Positions 1-9,269 of a stretch of 64,000 nucleotides of DNA are shown one piece after another; position 1 is the first letter of the stretch, and each line of letters starts with the position of its first letter. Source of the stretch: Bacteroidales bacterium (lineage in GTDB: Bacteria; Bacteroidota; Bacteroidia; Bacteroidales; VadinHA17); the NCBI GenBank assembly GCA_021157415.1, contig JAGGWN010000122.1:1-64000 (forward strand), read 5' to 3'. The notes under the pieces are model-generated. The model saw only the letters and a program-made list of their open reading frames with translations, made no database searches and was not told where the DNA came from. Position numbers and translations under genes: made by a program.

Positions 1-167
1 AAACCGATCTTTTCTTCGGGGGTCATAGCTGCAATTACCTCTTTAATTTTATCTTTACCTAATTGAGGTGTTTCATGTACTGATCCTTCTTTCTCAGAAC
101 ATGACTGCATGATGAAAAAAGATACCATTCCTAAAAGCCAGGTATAAAAAATATTTTTCCTATTCAT
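1..167 (-). CDS. GH3 family glycoside hydrolase lipoprotein, N-terminal fragment
   Basis: The reverse strand reads from an ATG at 167 to the window edge, giving 55 residues. They start with a lipoprotein signal peptide (MNRKN, a hydrophobic stretch, then a Cys in MQSCSEKE). After a short linker comes VIAAMTPEEKIG, which matches the first conserved helix of GH3 beta-glucosidase/beta-xylosidase proteins. Members remove terminal beta-linked sugars and in Bacteroidota usually work at the cell surface or in the periplasm. The catalytic region lies outside the window, so family assignment rests on this one motif and substrate cannot be judged. It is transcribed away from the rest of the locus. Confidence 0.65.
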   Translation of the reverse strand, partial: MNRKNIFYTWLLGMVSFFIMQSCSEKEGSVHETPQLGKDKIKEVIAAMTPEEKIG

Positions 168-737
168 TTGGATATGTTTTTATGGGGTTCATTCATTTAT
201 TCACTTTTGTTGCATGCTCCGGGCTGTGTTCCCAACCCTATATTTATACACTTTTACATGATCCGTGCCTCCTTGTCGCTGGCAGATTCTTACTATATTC
301 CGGCGTACACTCAGGAAGAATCCTTTCGTATATTTCCCTTCTTTATCACATAACTTTTGCATTCTGTTTTAGAAACCCTCCTCATGCTCAGATATATAAT
401 CTTCCAGCCGCTTCAAGGAAGCAGCTACGGTTTTTCCAAAATTTTTGTTATTTTTATGTCGTGTTACACATTGCGAAGAACGATAAAGTTGTTTTTCGAT
501 TATGCCTTGAAGATATTACTTTTCAAGGCATTTTCGTAATTTTTTTTACTACTTTTTTTAATCCGCCAAAAGGCGGACATTCCGTCAGGGGACGGATAGA
601 TACATCGGCGGACGGGCAATCGGCCGGTAGGCGAGCAAGGGAGGGTTTCGTTTTCCCGCAGCTTGCGGCCAAAATATTATTAACAACTTCAGGGTGGTAT
701 CCCGTGTGCTTGCAGCGGGGAGAGTCACTTTGTCAAA
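168..737. other. Non-coding stretch between divergent genes
   Basis: I see no convincing gene between the GH3 start and the small frame at 738. The left half is AT-rich and should hold the promoter of the leftward GH3 gene. The right half (562-728) holds the hairpin-rich dispersed repeat annotated separately. A long open frame on the plus strand here has no family-like sequence and crosses the repeat, so I take it as chance. Confidence 0.6.
562..728 (+). repeat. Dispersed hairpin-rich intergenic repeat, copy A
   Basis: Tandem small hairpins open the element: TCCGCC-AAAA-GGCGGA at 562-577 and TCCGTC-AGGG-GACGGA at 581-596. They are followed by a G-rich stretch, CCCGC.GC..GCGG, AT.ATTAACAACT, and a terminal block CCCGTGTGCTTGCAGCGGGGAGA at about 701-723. 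The same order of blocks occurs inverted at 47361-47485, and the terminal block also at 30464-30540. All three copies are intergenic. It carries no coding sequence; it may be a non-autonomous element or a conserved structured repeat. Confidence 0.75.
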
Positions 738-908
738 ATGGCATTATACATGTTTAATGAAAATAATCCTACCATGAAAATGCGGATTTATGTCTGTGAA
801 GGTCCGAAAGAAGAAGGCCATCGTCTGGCCAATACCCTGAATACCTGGCCGGTGTTCAGGGTGTGGCAGGAAAATAACACAGTGCAACTGAAAAAGATAT
901 TCCCGTAA
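738..908 (+). CDS. Possible small protein of unknown function
   Basis: This is a 56-residue frame (alternative starts at 750 and 774), rich in charged residues, containing KMRIYVCEGPKEEG and ending VQLKKIFP. It stops 12 bases before the PHP-domain gene and would be co-transcribed with it. The composition looks protein-like and lacks the low-complexity look of chance frames, but I do not recognise it. It begins just after the dispersed repeat, so it could also be the surviving tail of an older gene interrupted by that repeat. Confidence 0.3.
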   Translation: MALYMFNENNPTMKMRIYVCEGPKEEGHRLANTLNTWPVFRVWQENNTVQLKKIFP

Positions 909-920
909 ACGTCTGTAATA

Positions 921-2372
921 ATGGAAAGAAAATCAAGAAAAATTGTACTGATCATAGCTCTCTTTCTGGGAGCCGTTATCCTTATTGCTGTTCTGGGACA
1001 TTATCCTGTCGTAATCATGGATGCGCTTACCCTGCAAGCAGCTTCCGGTTTTACGGTTCATGTCCCGGCCGGACGGATTCTTTTTGAACCGGTCCTGGGA
1101 TTACTGTTGTTCTTCAACCGGTCGCTGTATGCCCTGACCGAAGTGCCGTATGCCCTGGCGTGGTTATTCGTTTTTTATCTGATCCGGATGGTATGGAAAG
1201 GGGCGGGAATAAGGGAAAAGAAGGTGCGTAAGGCATGGTTTGGAGGCAGGGTGGTGGATATCCCCGTTGTCGCAGGAGGGTTGCTTACTCTGTTTGTGGT
1301 GATGATCTTTATACGACTGCCGGGAAATACGATTGTAAATAAGACCCCGGATGCGGTGCTGGTGACCACCCACTGTCATACCGAATACAGTCACGACGGA
1401 CTGATCTCGCAGAAGAGTCTCTGGCGATGGATGAAACGCAATGGTTTCGACGCTTTCTTCATCACCGACCATAACAATCATAATAAAACCCTGCAGTTTG
1501 TGCAGTTGCAGCGGCAGGGTGCTTTTCCTGCAGCCCCTCTGGTAATGTGCGGGGAAGAGTTTTCCGGATCAAACCACCTGAGCTTACTGGGTTTACAGGT
1601 GCCTTTTACTTCCAAAGGGTTTCCCGATTCACTGGCAGTGGATACCACGCATGCCCGGGGGGGTGCCGTGATCGTCAACCATTGGTTTGACGGGGAGCAT
1701 ATGACGCTGGAGTATTACCGGGACCTGGGTGCAGATGGTTTCGAAATTGAAAATACGGCTACAGACCGGTATTATCCACGAAACATATATCATAAAATCA
1801 GAAATTTTTGTGAACAGAACCATCTGATCATGAACGGTGGACTTGACTTTCACGGTTACGGAAATGTTTGTTCTTTGTGGAATGCTTTTGATATTCCCGG
1901 TTGGCATAAGATGGATCCTGTGGCTAAAGAAGAAACCATCCTGGAGGTATTGAGGAAACGTGACCAAAGCCACCTGAAAGTGTTGCTGTATCACGACAGA
2001 CCTTATTATGATAAAAAAAATCTTATATTCCGGCCTTTTATTACCTTGTATAACTATTTCAGGACACTTGGCCTCTTCCAGGTACTTTCCTGGGTAGGGT
2101 GGATGCTGGTACTGACCTGGTTCCTGATGCGACATGCTATAAGAAGAGAAGATGAAAAGAATATTTTTACAGGCAGGCTGATTTCTGTGTCCGGGATAAT
2201 AAGTGCGTTGTTCTTGCTGGCATTGGCGTTGAATTATTTTCTCAGATACCGGAAGGTTACTGATTATAACACGATCTATCCCGAATATGCACGGATGTTC
2301 TGTTTTATAGGTTTGGGTTTGTTTATCTATTCGTTGGTGGTTTTCTGGATAAGAGCAAAAAAGAAATTATAG
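921..2372 (+). CDS. Membrane-anchored PHP-domain phosphoesterase-like protein
   Basis: The protein has 483 residues. The N-terminus has two or three hydrophobic segments (about 8-30, 55-90 and 112-132). A PHP metal-hydrolase core follows: TTHCHTEYSHDG puts metal-ligand type residues at H151, H153 and D159, then FFITDHNNH, a GEEF segment, VNHW and GLDFHGYG. Two or three more membrane segments lie at about 365-480. PHP proteins hydrolyse phosphoester or related bonds with a tri-metal centre. Membrane forms like this are common next to polysaccharide loci, but their substrate is not established. It lies upstream of the two GH92 genes on the same strand; a 255-base gap follows. Confidence 0.7.
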   Translation: MERKSRKIVLIIALFLGAVILIAVLGHYPVVIMDALTLQAASGFTVHVPAGRILFEPVLGLLLFFNRSLYALTEVPYALAWLFVFYLIRMVWKGAGIREKKVRKAWFGGRVVDIPVVAGGLLTLFVVMIFIRLPGNTIVNKTPDAVLVTTHCHTEYSHDGLISQKSLWRWMKRNGFDAFFITDHNNHNKTLQFVQLQRQGAFPAAPLVMCGEEFSGSNHLSLLGLQVPFTSKGFPDSLAVDTTHARGGAVIVNHWFDGEHMTLEYYRDLGADGFEIENTATDRYYPRNIYHKIRNFCEQNHLIMNGGLDFHGYGNVCSLWNAFDIPGWHKMDPVAKEETILEVLRKRDQSHLKVLLYHDRPYYDKKNLIFRPFITLYNYFRTLGLFQVLSWVGWMLVLTWFLMRHAIRREDEKNIFTGRLISVSGIISALFLLALALNYFLRYRKVTDYNTIYPEYARMFCFIGLGLFIYSLVVFWIRAKKKL

Positions 2373-2627
2373 GATCCCTTCATAGTTTATTGACTGAATT
2401 CTCATGCAATAAAAGCGTATGATAGCATTGTCAGGTAAGCATATTTTTCTCATTCTCTTATTTTCCGGGATAATTCGGCTATTAGGCATTGATTCTTCCC
2501 GTGCAAAAAAAGGAAAATGATTAGGCAGAGATTTGAAACGCTACCCCTGCAGAGCCAGGGACAAAATTTCATGGGTGTCCAAAGCAAAAACAGGGCATTT
2601 AGGTTTGTGAAAACAAAAAAAAATAAA

Positions 2628-4904
2628 ATGATGAAAAAAAAAGCATTCTTTACACCGCTTTTACTCCTTGCAATCCCGGGTATGATTTTGTTGTCCGGAT
2701 GTTCCTCAAATGCTACGGAGGAAAAGATTAATTCGGATTATGTCGATCCTGATATCGGGGGAGTGGGGTGGTTACTGCAACCCACACGGCCTACGGTATC
2801 GGTACCCAACAGCATGATCCGGATGTATCCTGTGCGACCTGACTGGCTCTCTGACCAGATCAGCTATTTTCCCCTGACCATAAAGTCGCACCGCCAGGGC
2901 GAGTTATTTGGTATTATGCCTTACAAAGGCATCATCGCCGATAGCAGCTGGACAAAAAAGGAGATGTATGACCATGATCTGGAGATCAAACAACCCTGGT
3001 ATTATTCTACCTATTTTATTGATAATTATATAGAAACGGAATATACGGCCGGAAGACATAGTGGTATTTTCCGTTTTAATTATGAAGGAGAACAGCCGAA
3101 GGTGGTTCGCCTGCAGATTAACAATGCCGGAAAATGGATTAAAGCGACCGCTTCCACAGTAGAAGGGGAGGAGGATTTCGAGGGGATGAAAGCCTGGGTA
3201 TATGGGGAGTTCAATGTTGAGGGAGAAAGTTCAAAGACCACGCTGGAGGTGATGAATGCACGCAGGGACACCCGGTATGAAATGCCGTCGGTGCTCTTTC
3301 AGTTTTCGAAAGACACTCCTGCAACCGTTATTTTTAAGTACGGGATTTCTTTTATCAGCCCGGAGCAGGCCCGGAAAAATTTATATGAGGAGATCCCCGG
3401 CTGGGATTTTGTAAAACTATCTGACAGGTCAAAAGAGATTTGGATGTCCCGGCTGAACAAGATCAAAGTGAGAGGAGGCACGGAAAGCCAGCGCAAAGTT
3501 TTTTATACGGCTTTGTACCGTTGTTATGAACGGATGGTTAACATTACCGAAGACGGCCGGTATTATAGTGCCTATGATCACAAAGTACACAAAGCAAATC
3601 ACGATTTCTATGTGGATGATTGGATATGGGATACTTACCTGGCGTTACATCCTTTGAGGATGATCCTGAATCCGGGCATGGAAACGGATATGTTGCGTTC
3701 TTATGTGGACATGTATGAACAGTCGGGCTGGATGCCGCAGTTTCCCTTGCTTTATAAAGATAACCCGGCGATGAACGGGTTTCATTCCACCATTTATTTT
3801 CTGGATGCCTGGCGGAAAGGACTGCGTGAATTTAATGTGCGGAAAGCCTATGAGGGTATGAAGAAGAATGCTTTGCAGGCCACCATGTTGCCCTGGCGTA
3901 ATGGCCCGGCTACCGTCCTGGATACTTTCTACCGGGAACATGGTTATTTTCCGGCCCTTCATCCCGGCGAGAAAGAAACCGTGAAGGAGGTGCATCCTTT
4001 TGAACGGCGGCAGGCGGTGGCTGTCACCCTGGGGGCTGGCTACGACGATTGGGCTCTGGCAGAAATGGCAAAGGATCTGGGCGAAAAAGAAGATTTTGAT
4101 TATTTTATCAAACAATCGCTGAACTATCGCAATCTTTACATGCCGGAGATGAAACTTTTTATGCCAAAGGATGCCGACGGGAACTGGATCAATATTGATC
4201 CGGGGTTTGACGGAGGACCCGGAGGGCGTGACTATTATGATGAAAATAACGGTTATACCTATGCCTGGCAGCCGCAATACGATGTCTACGGGTTGATAAA
4301 ACTTAAAGGTGGCCGGACAGCGTTTACTGCTGAACTGGATCAGCTGTTCCGGGAAGATCTGGGCAGAGCCAGGTACCAGTTCTGGGCGAAATTTCCCGAT
4401 GCCACAGGTTTGGTAGGACAGTTTTGCATGGGTAACGAACCCGGCTTTCATATTCCTTACCTGTATGATTTCTCCGGAGCCCCCTGGAAAACACAAAAGC
4501 ATATCCGTTTTCTGCTGGACGCCTGGTTCCCGGACTATATCTTTGGGATCCCCGGCGATGAAGATGGCGGTGGTATGTCTGCCTTTGTGGTCTTCTCCAT
4601 GATGGGTTTTTATCCGTTCACTCCGGGGCTGCCTGTTTATGCCATTGGGAGTCCGGTGTTTAAAGAAGTGAAAATAAAAATGGATAACGGAAAGACGTTT
4701 GCTGTAATTGCGGATAACTATGCACCGGAGAATAAGTATATACAATCGGCAACGTTCAATGGCAAACCTTGGAATAAGCCGTGGTTTACCCATGACCAAC
4801 TGATGAAGGGAGGGACATTGCAACTCGAGATGGGGGCTTATCCCAATAAAGAGTGGGGAAGTGATAAGGAGGCAGGACCTCCGTCATCGGAAGACCTGAA
4901 GTGA
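2628..4904 (+). CDS. Divergent GH92 family alpha-mannosidase-like lipoprotein
   Basis: I place the start at 2628 (ATG ATG AAA), because the signal peptide KKKAFFTPLLLLAIPGMILLSGC begins there; an upstream ATG at 2517 would add 37 hydrophilic residues. The 758-residue product has the C-terminal GH92 catalytic domain: a Glu in a DENNGYTYAW segment (E539, aligned with the GH92 general acid), GNEP (E604), YLYDF.G.PWKTQ, and GDEDGGGMSAF (D644, D646, the base pair of the family), then GSPVF and a final ENKYIQSATFNG. The N-terminal half lacks the usual FIGT...PG..PFGM block and reads DIGGVGWLLQPTRPTVSVPN instead. GH92 enzymes are calcium-dependent inverting exo-alpha-mannosidases. Specificity is uncertain because of the divergent N-terminus. 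Confidence 0.85.
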   Translation: MMKKKAFFTPLLLLAIPGMILLSGCSSNATEEKINSDYVDPDIGGVGWLLQPTRPTVSVPNSMIRMYPVRPDWLSDQISYFPLTIKSHRQGELFGIMPYKGIIADSSWTKKEMYDHDLEIKQPWYYSTYFIDNYIETEYTAGRHSGIFRFNYEGEQPKVVRLQINNAGKWIKATASTVEGEEDFEGMKAWVYGEFNVEGESSKTTLEVMNARRDTRYEMPSVLFQFSKDTPATVIFKYGISFISPEQARKNLYEEIPGWDFVKLSDRSKEIWMSRLNKIKVRGGTESQRKVFYTALYRCYERMVNITEDGRYYSAYDHKVHKANHDFYVDDWIWDTYLALHPLRMILNPGMETDMLRSYVDMYEQSGWMPQFPLLYKDNPAMNGFHSTIYFLDAWRKGLREFNVRKAYEGMKKNALQATMLPWRNGPATVLDTFYREHGYFPALHPGEKETVKEVHPFERRQAVAVTLGAGYDDWALAEMAKDLGEKEDFDYFIKQSLNYRNLYMPEMKLFMPKDADGNWINIDPGFDGGPGGRDYYDENNGYTYAWQPQYDVYGLIKLKGGRTAFTAELDQLFREDLGRARYQFWAKFPDATGLVGQFCMGNEPGFHIPYLYDFSGAPWKTQKHIRFLLDAWFPDYIFGIPGDEDGGGMSAFVVFSMMGFYPFTPGLPVYAIGSPVFKEVKIKMDNGKTFAVIADNYAPENKYIQSATFNGKPWNKPWFTHDQLMKGGTLQLEMGAYPNKEWGSDKEAGPPSSEDLK

Positions 4905-4959
4905 TTGAGGAAAATGGAGGTTCCTGAAATCTCTTCCTTTCATCGCCTTCCTGATCCTG

Positions 4960-4967
4960 TAATTTTG
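4960..4967 (+). promoter_or_regulatory. Candidate -7 promoter box before the second GH92 gene
   Basis: TAATTTTG matches the Bacteroidota -7 consensus TAnnTTTG and lies 33 bases before the ATG at 5000. No clear TTTG -33 box is visible. It would allow the second GH92 gene to be transcribed separately from the first. Confidence 0.3.
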
Positions 4968-4999
4968 TATTTTTATACCCTGAGAATGACAATCAGAAC

Positions 5000-7387
5000 A
5001 TGACAAATATGAATATGAAGAAGTATTTTTTCCTCTCTTTCTTTCTGGTCTTTTTCTTTTCCTGCCGGCCTCAGAAAGATACAAAATCTCCGGTGGATTA
5101 TGTGAATCCTTTTATCGGAACGGATTTCTTTGCCCATATGTTTCCGGGTCCCACGCTGCCGTTCGGCATGGTGCAGTTAAGCCCGGATACGGACATACGG
5201 GGCTGGACCTATTGTGCCGGGTATCAGTATGCCGATAACTCAATCATGGGTTTCAGCCACACCCATTACAGCGGGGTGGGGATGGCGGCGGCGGGGGATA
5301 TTCTGATCATGCCCACTGTCAGTCAAAAACTGCAGGTGACCCCCGGACCCAAGGAATATCCCGGGAAAGGCTACCGTTCAGGATTCGACCACAGGGATGA
5401 AGAGGCATCCCCGGGATACTATTCTGTGCTGCTCAAGGATTATGAGGTGAAAGCAGAGCTGACGGCCTCCCGCAGGGTGGGGATGCATAAATATACTTTC
5501 CCCAACACCAACGATGCCCACATTCTGATTGACCTGGGACATAACATCGGGAAAAGACCGGAGGGAAAATCCCATCTTGAATTTGCGGATAATCATACCA
5601 TACAGGGATATAAAGTGTCTCAGGAAGCGATTGTCTATTTTGTGGCTGAGTTCAGCCGGCCTTTTGACGCTTACGGTACCTGGGATGCCGGTTATGTAAC
5701 CCCGGAATCAGGAGCCTCCGTTTTTCCATGGAAATCGGCCGAATCGGGCAGAAATATAGGTGCTTTTGTTAACTATCGTACCCGCGAAGGAGAGGTGATC
5801 CTGGTGAAAGTCGGCTTATCATATGTGAGTGTGGACGGAGCACGGAAGAATCTGGAGACGGAAATACCTGACTGGAATTTCATGGCAGTGAGAAGAAAAG
5901 CTTACGACACGTGGAATAATGAACTGAAAAAAGTGTCGGTAAAAACCAACGACGTGGGGGAAAAGCAGGTATTTTATACGGCACTTTACCATGCCATCCT
6001 GGCCCAGCGTATTTTCAACGATGTGGACGGGAAATACATGGGCATGGATGGAAAAGTGCATGTGGCTGAAGATTACGATTTCTTTCCGTCCTTTTTTTGC
6101 TGGGATACTTATCGTACCGAACATCCCCTGATGACCCTGGTAGAACCTGAACATGTGAATGATATGATCCGTTCGATAGTGGATAAAACCAGTCATTATG
6201 GATGGTTGCCGGCGCAGCATCATCGCAACAGGTACGGCCAGGGCATGGCCGGGGATCATTTATTTCCGATCATCGTTGATGCTTATATGAAAGGATTCCG
6301 GGACTGGGATGTGAAGTTTCTTTATGATGCCATGTGGAAAAAGGCCACGCAGATGCCTCCCGCACCCTTACCGCCGGAGAACGGCCGATCGGGTCTGAAA
6401 GAGTATGAGACACTGGGTTATGTCCCGGTGGATAAACGACAGGAGTCGGTGTCGAATACGCTTGAACTTGCCTACGATGACTGGTGCCTGGCACAGATGG
6501 CCCGGGCACTTGGAAAAAAGAATGATTACCGGGAGATGATAAAACGAGCCCACAATTATAAAAACCTGTTCGACCCCCGGGTGTGCTTTATGCGGCCACG
6601 GCTGACGGACGGGTCATGGCTACCTGCCTGCAAAGGTCAACCTGCAGGAATAGTCCGGAAAGGGGGTCATTCCTGGTATGATTGTTTTGATCCTCTGCTG
6701 GTGGGCCGCCGTCCGAACAGGTATTTTACCGAATCAAATGCCTGGCAATATGTCTGGTCGGTACAACAGGATATTCCGGGATTGATTGAATTGTTTGGGT
6801 CCAAAGAAAAATTTATCGCCAAACTGGATACTTTTTTTACGATGAGCCCGGAGGTCTCAGGTCCTAAATATGTCGGCGTGGTGGGGACAATCGGCCAGTA
6901 TGTCCAGGGAAACCAGCCTTCACACCATGTGGCGTATTTGTATGATTACGCCGGTCAGCCCTGGAAAACCCAGAAATGGATAAGAGAAGTGATGAAACTG
7001 TACAGGAATAATCCGGGGGGTATATGCGGCAATGAGGATATGGGCTCTCTCTCTTCATGGTTTGTATTCAGTGCCATGGGCTTCTATCCTGTGACCCCGG
7101 GATCAAATGTGTATCTGATCGGTTCTCCGTTACTTGAGGAGGTGACCCTGAAAAAAAATCCTCCGTACAGAAATAAGGATTTTACGATCATTGCACACAA
7201 TGTATCGGACCGGAACAAATACATCAGGTCTGCTACCCTTAACGGACAACCTTTGAACAGAATATGGCTGACTCAGGAAGACATAGTGAAAGGAGGGATC
7301 CTGGTATTTGAGATGGCTGCACTACCGGATACTTCCCGTGGCGGTGATCTTCCCGAGATACCCCGGGAAGTAATCGTTAATAAATAA
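5000..7387 (+). CDS. GH92 family alpha-mannosidase lipoprotein
   Basis: This 795-residue GH92 protein has a lipoprotein signal (KKYFFLSFFLVFFFSC). The ATGs at 5009 and 5015 are equally possible starts; 5015 gives the tidiest signal peptide. The N-terminal domain has VNPFIGTDFF, FPGPTLPFGM, CAGYQY and GFSHTHYSG, all classic GH92. The C-terminal domain has FTESNAWQYVW (E578, general-acid position), GNQP (Q639), YLYDYAG.PWKTQ and GNEDMGSLSSW (N678, D680). Most relatives have GNEP; here the Glu is Gln, a position described as lining the +1 subsite, so linkage preference may differ from alpha-1,2. It should release mannose from alpha-mannosides outside the cytoplasm and pairs with the divergent GH92 upstream. 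Confidence 0.92.
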   Translation: MTNMNMKKYFFLSFFLVFFFSCRPQKDTKSPVDYVNPFIGTDFFAHMFPGPTLPFGMVQLSPDTDIRGWTYCAGYQYADNSIMGFSHTHYSGVGMAAAGDILIMPTVSQKLQVTPGPKEYPGKGYRSGFDHRDEEASPGYYSVLLKDYEVKAELTASRRVGMHKYTFPNTNDAHILIDLGHNIGKRPEGKSHLEFADNHTIQGYKVSQEAIVYFVAEFSRPFDAYGTWDAGYVTPESGASVFPWKSAESGRNIGAFVNYRTREGEVILVKVGLSYVSVDGARKNLETEIPDWNFMAVRRKAYDTWNNELKKVSVKTNDVGEKQVFYTALYHAILAQRIFNDVDGKYMGMDGKVHVAEDYDFFPSFFCWDTYRTEHPLMTLVEPEHVNDMIRSIVDKTSHYGWLPAQHHRNRYGQGMAGDHLFPIIVDAYMKGFRDWDVKFLYDAMWKKATQMPPAPLPPENGRSGLKEYETLGYVPVDKRQESVSNTLELAYDDWCLAQMARALGKKNDYREMIKRAHNYKNLFDPRVCFMRPRLTDGSWLPACKGQPAGIVRKGGHSWYDCFDPLLVGRRPNRYFTESNAWQYVWSVQQDIPGLIELFGSKEKFIAKLDTFFTMSPEVSGPKYVGVVGTIGQYVQGNQPSHHVAYLYDYAGQPWKTQKWIREVMKLYRNNPGGICGNEDMGSLSSWFVFSAMGFYPVTPGSNVYLIGSPLLEEVTLKKNPPYRNKDFTIIAHNVSDRNKYIRSATLNGQPLNRIWLTQEDIVKGGILVFEMAALPDTSRGGDLPEIPREVIVNK

Positions 7388-7509
7388 TGTATAATGAATA
7401 AAAAAGCAGAAGATTAAAGTTTTCATTTTTTATTATTTTGTGTGATAATGTTTATGAATGGTAATGAATCTGAAATGGTAATTATTAACAGTTAAAAAAT
7501 ACTTTTGGT

Positions 7510-9012
7510 ATGCTTGCAGGAATAGATTTGTTTATTATCATAGCCTACTTTGCCGGGATGATGATCCTGGGGTATTATTTCAAAAGATTTGTAGGGAATT
7601 CGGAGGATTATTTTTTAGGGGGACGAACCTTGCCATTCTGGGCCATCGGTATGTCGGTGGTGGTGTCCGACATAGGGGCCATGGACTTTGTCGGGGTTTC
7701 GGGGCAGGCATACCGTTTTGGCGTATCGGTCGGAAATTTTGACTGGATCGGCTCGGTGCCCGCTATGTTGCTGGCAGCGTTTATTTTTATTCCCTACTTC
7801 TGGCGGGGAGGGATGTACACCATTCCGGAGTATCTTGGAAAAAGATACAACCGTTCCGTGCGAACAATTGCCTCTTTGACCTGGATCACGTTTTTTGCTG
7901 TGGATCTGGGCGTTTTGTTCTGGGCTACGGCGGTACTACTGAATGTGTTAATGGGCTGGCCGGTGTGGCTGTCCATTCTGCTTACAGCCGGAGTGGTGGG
8001 GTTTTATACTTATTTCGGCGGTATTACGGCAGTGGTGATGACTGACGTGGTACAACTGATCATCATGTTTGTGGGTGGGTTTACCTTGGTGTTTCTGGGT
8101 TTTCATGCCGTGGGTGGCTGGGATGCCATGGTGACTAAAATCCACAGCATGGGACCGGAATACCAGCAGCATTTTCATTTAATACAACCCTCGGATACCA
8201 AATCTCCTTTTCCCTGGACCGGAATATTATTCGGCCTTACCTTTGTTATGGCCAATGCTTACATGATCGGGAACCAGACCATCGTACAGCGCTGCCTTAC
8301 GGCCAAAAACGAATGGCATGCCAAAGCCAGCATGATCTTCGGGGCCAGCCTGAAAATGCTGATCCCTGTGTTGGTGATGTTTCCGGGACTGATGGCAATT
8401 ATCCTGCATCCCGGACTGACTGATGGCGATAAGGCTCTTCCACTGATGATTAAGAATATCCTGCCTCCCGGCCTCGTGGGTCTGATGTTTTCAGCCTTTT
8501 TTGCCGGGATGATGTCCAGTGTGGACTCCCTGCTCAACTCTACGGCTACCCTTTTTACCAAAGATATCTATGAACCTTATATTAAAAAAGGTGCGACAGA
8601 TAAACATTACCTGCACGTTGGAAAAATCACTACACTTATTCTGCTGATTCTGGGGGTTATCACTTCACCTATCAGTAGTAAATACCCGGGAATCTATGTG
8701 GCTGTTCAGACGTTCCTGTCCTATTTCCAGGGACCGTTGTTTTCTATCTTGCTGCTGGGTATATTCTGGAAAAAAACTACCCAGTGGGGCGGACTCAGCG
8801 GCCTCATCATCGGCATTGGGGTGGCCGTCATACTGAATACCTTTAAAGGACGCTTCTTTACCATTCAGGATCCTTTCCTGTATGTTTCATGGTGGTCTTT
8901 TGTGACAGGATTTATCGTGACTTTTATCGTAAGCCTCTTTACATCTCCTTATCCTGATAAGAAACTTGTGGGACTGGTTTACAACCTGACTGTGAAAAAG
9001 AGCAATCCATAA
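7510..9012 (+). CDS. SSS-family sodium/solute symporter
   Basis: The protein has 500 residues with about thirteen hydrophobic segments. YFLGGRTLPFWAIGMSVVVSDIGAMDF near the N-terminus is the SSS (SLC5) signature region, and FFAGMMSSVDSLLNS matches the second conserved region that contributes to sodium binding. These carriers import sugars, polyols, sugar acids or amino acids with Na+. It starts a tight run: 21 bases to the first small membrane protein, then 20, 30 and 11 bases to the next genes. The cytoplasmic GH2 and sugar-modifying enzymes downstream suggest it imports an oligosaccharide or amino/keto-sugar, but the substrate cannot be read from sequence. Confidence 0.9.
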   Translation: MLAGIDLFIIIAYFAGMMILGYYFKRFVGNSEDYFLGGRTLPFWAIGMSVVVSDIGAMDFVGVSGQAYRFGVSVGNFDWIGSVPAMLLAAFIFIPYFWRGGMYTIPEYLGKRYNRSVRTIASLTWITFFAVDLGVLFWATAVLLNVLMGWPVWLSILLTAGVVGFYTYFGGITAVVMTDVVQLIIMFVGGFTLVFLGFHAVGGWDAMVTKIHSMGPEYQQHFHLIQPSDTKSPFPWTGILFGLTFVMANAYMIGNQTIVQRCLTAKNEWHAKASMIFGASLKMLIPVLVMFPGLMAIILHPGLTDGDKALPLMIKNILPPGLVGLMFSAFFAGMMSSVDSLLNSTATLFTKDIYEPYIKKGATDKHYLHVGKITTLILLILGVITSPISSKYPGIYVAVQTFLSYFQGPLFSILLLGIFWKKTTQWGGLSGLIIGIGVAVILNTFKGRFFTIQDPFLYVSWWSFVTGFIVTFIVSLFTSPYPDKKLVGLVYNLTVKKSNP

Positions 9013-9033
9013 TCATTTAATCCGGAAAAGAAT

Positions 9034-9249
9034 ATGTTAAATTTTGACTGGCTTTCGGGAATATCGCAGAACATGGCTAAATGGATCTTCTTAGGCCTGT
9101 TTATCCTGATCGGAATACTCGTTCTTTTTATCCCCAATGATTATATCTTTCAGGGAGTGAAGAAACAAGACAGACACTGGTACATGAACCTGAAATTGTG
9201 GGCCATTATTGTACTTGGGATGTTGTTTTATACCTATTATATTTTTTAA
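9034..9249 (+). CDS. Small two-helix membrane protein in symporter operon
   Basis: The protein has 71 residues with two hydrophobic segments (about 15-34 and 52-70) joined by a charged loop (KKQDRHWYMNLK). It has no signal peptide cleavage site and no family I can name. It sits 21 bases after the symporter and 20 bases before another small membrane protein. This position, and the lack of any domain, suggest an accessory subunit or assembly factor for the transporter. That role is inference. Confidence 0.75.
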   Translation: MLNFDWLSGISQNMAKWIFLGLFILIGILVLFIPNDYIFQGVKKQDRHWYMNLKLWAIIVLGMLFYTYYIF

Positions 9250-9269
9250 CTGCACCAAATAACAACATT

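Noticed and set aside
182-757. 191-residue plus-strand frame in the 5' gap
   Set aside because: It crosses the dispersed repeat, has no domain-like sequence and no plausible start context.
3645-4823. 392-residue minus-strand frame inside the first GH92 gene
   Set aside because: His/Ile-rich shadow of the opposite strand with no recognisable domain.
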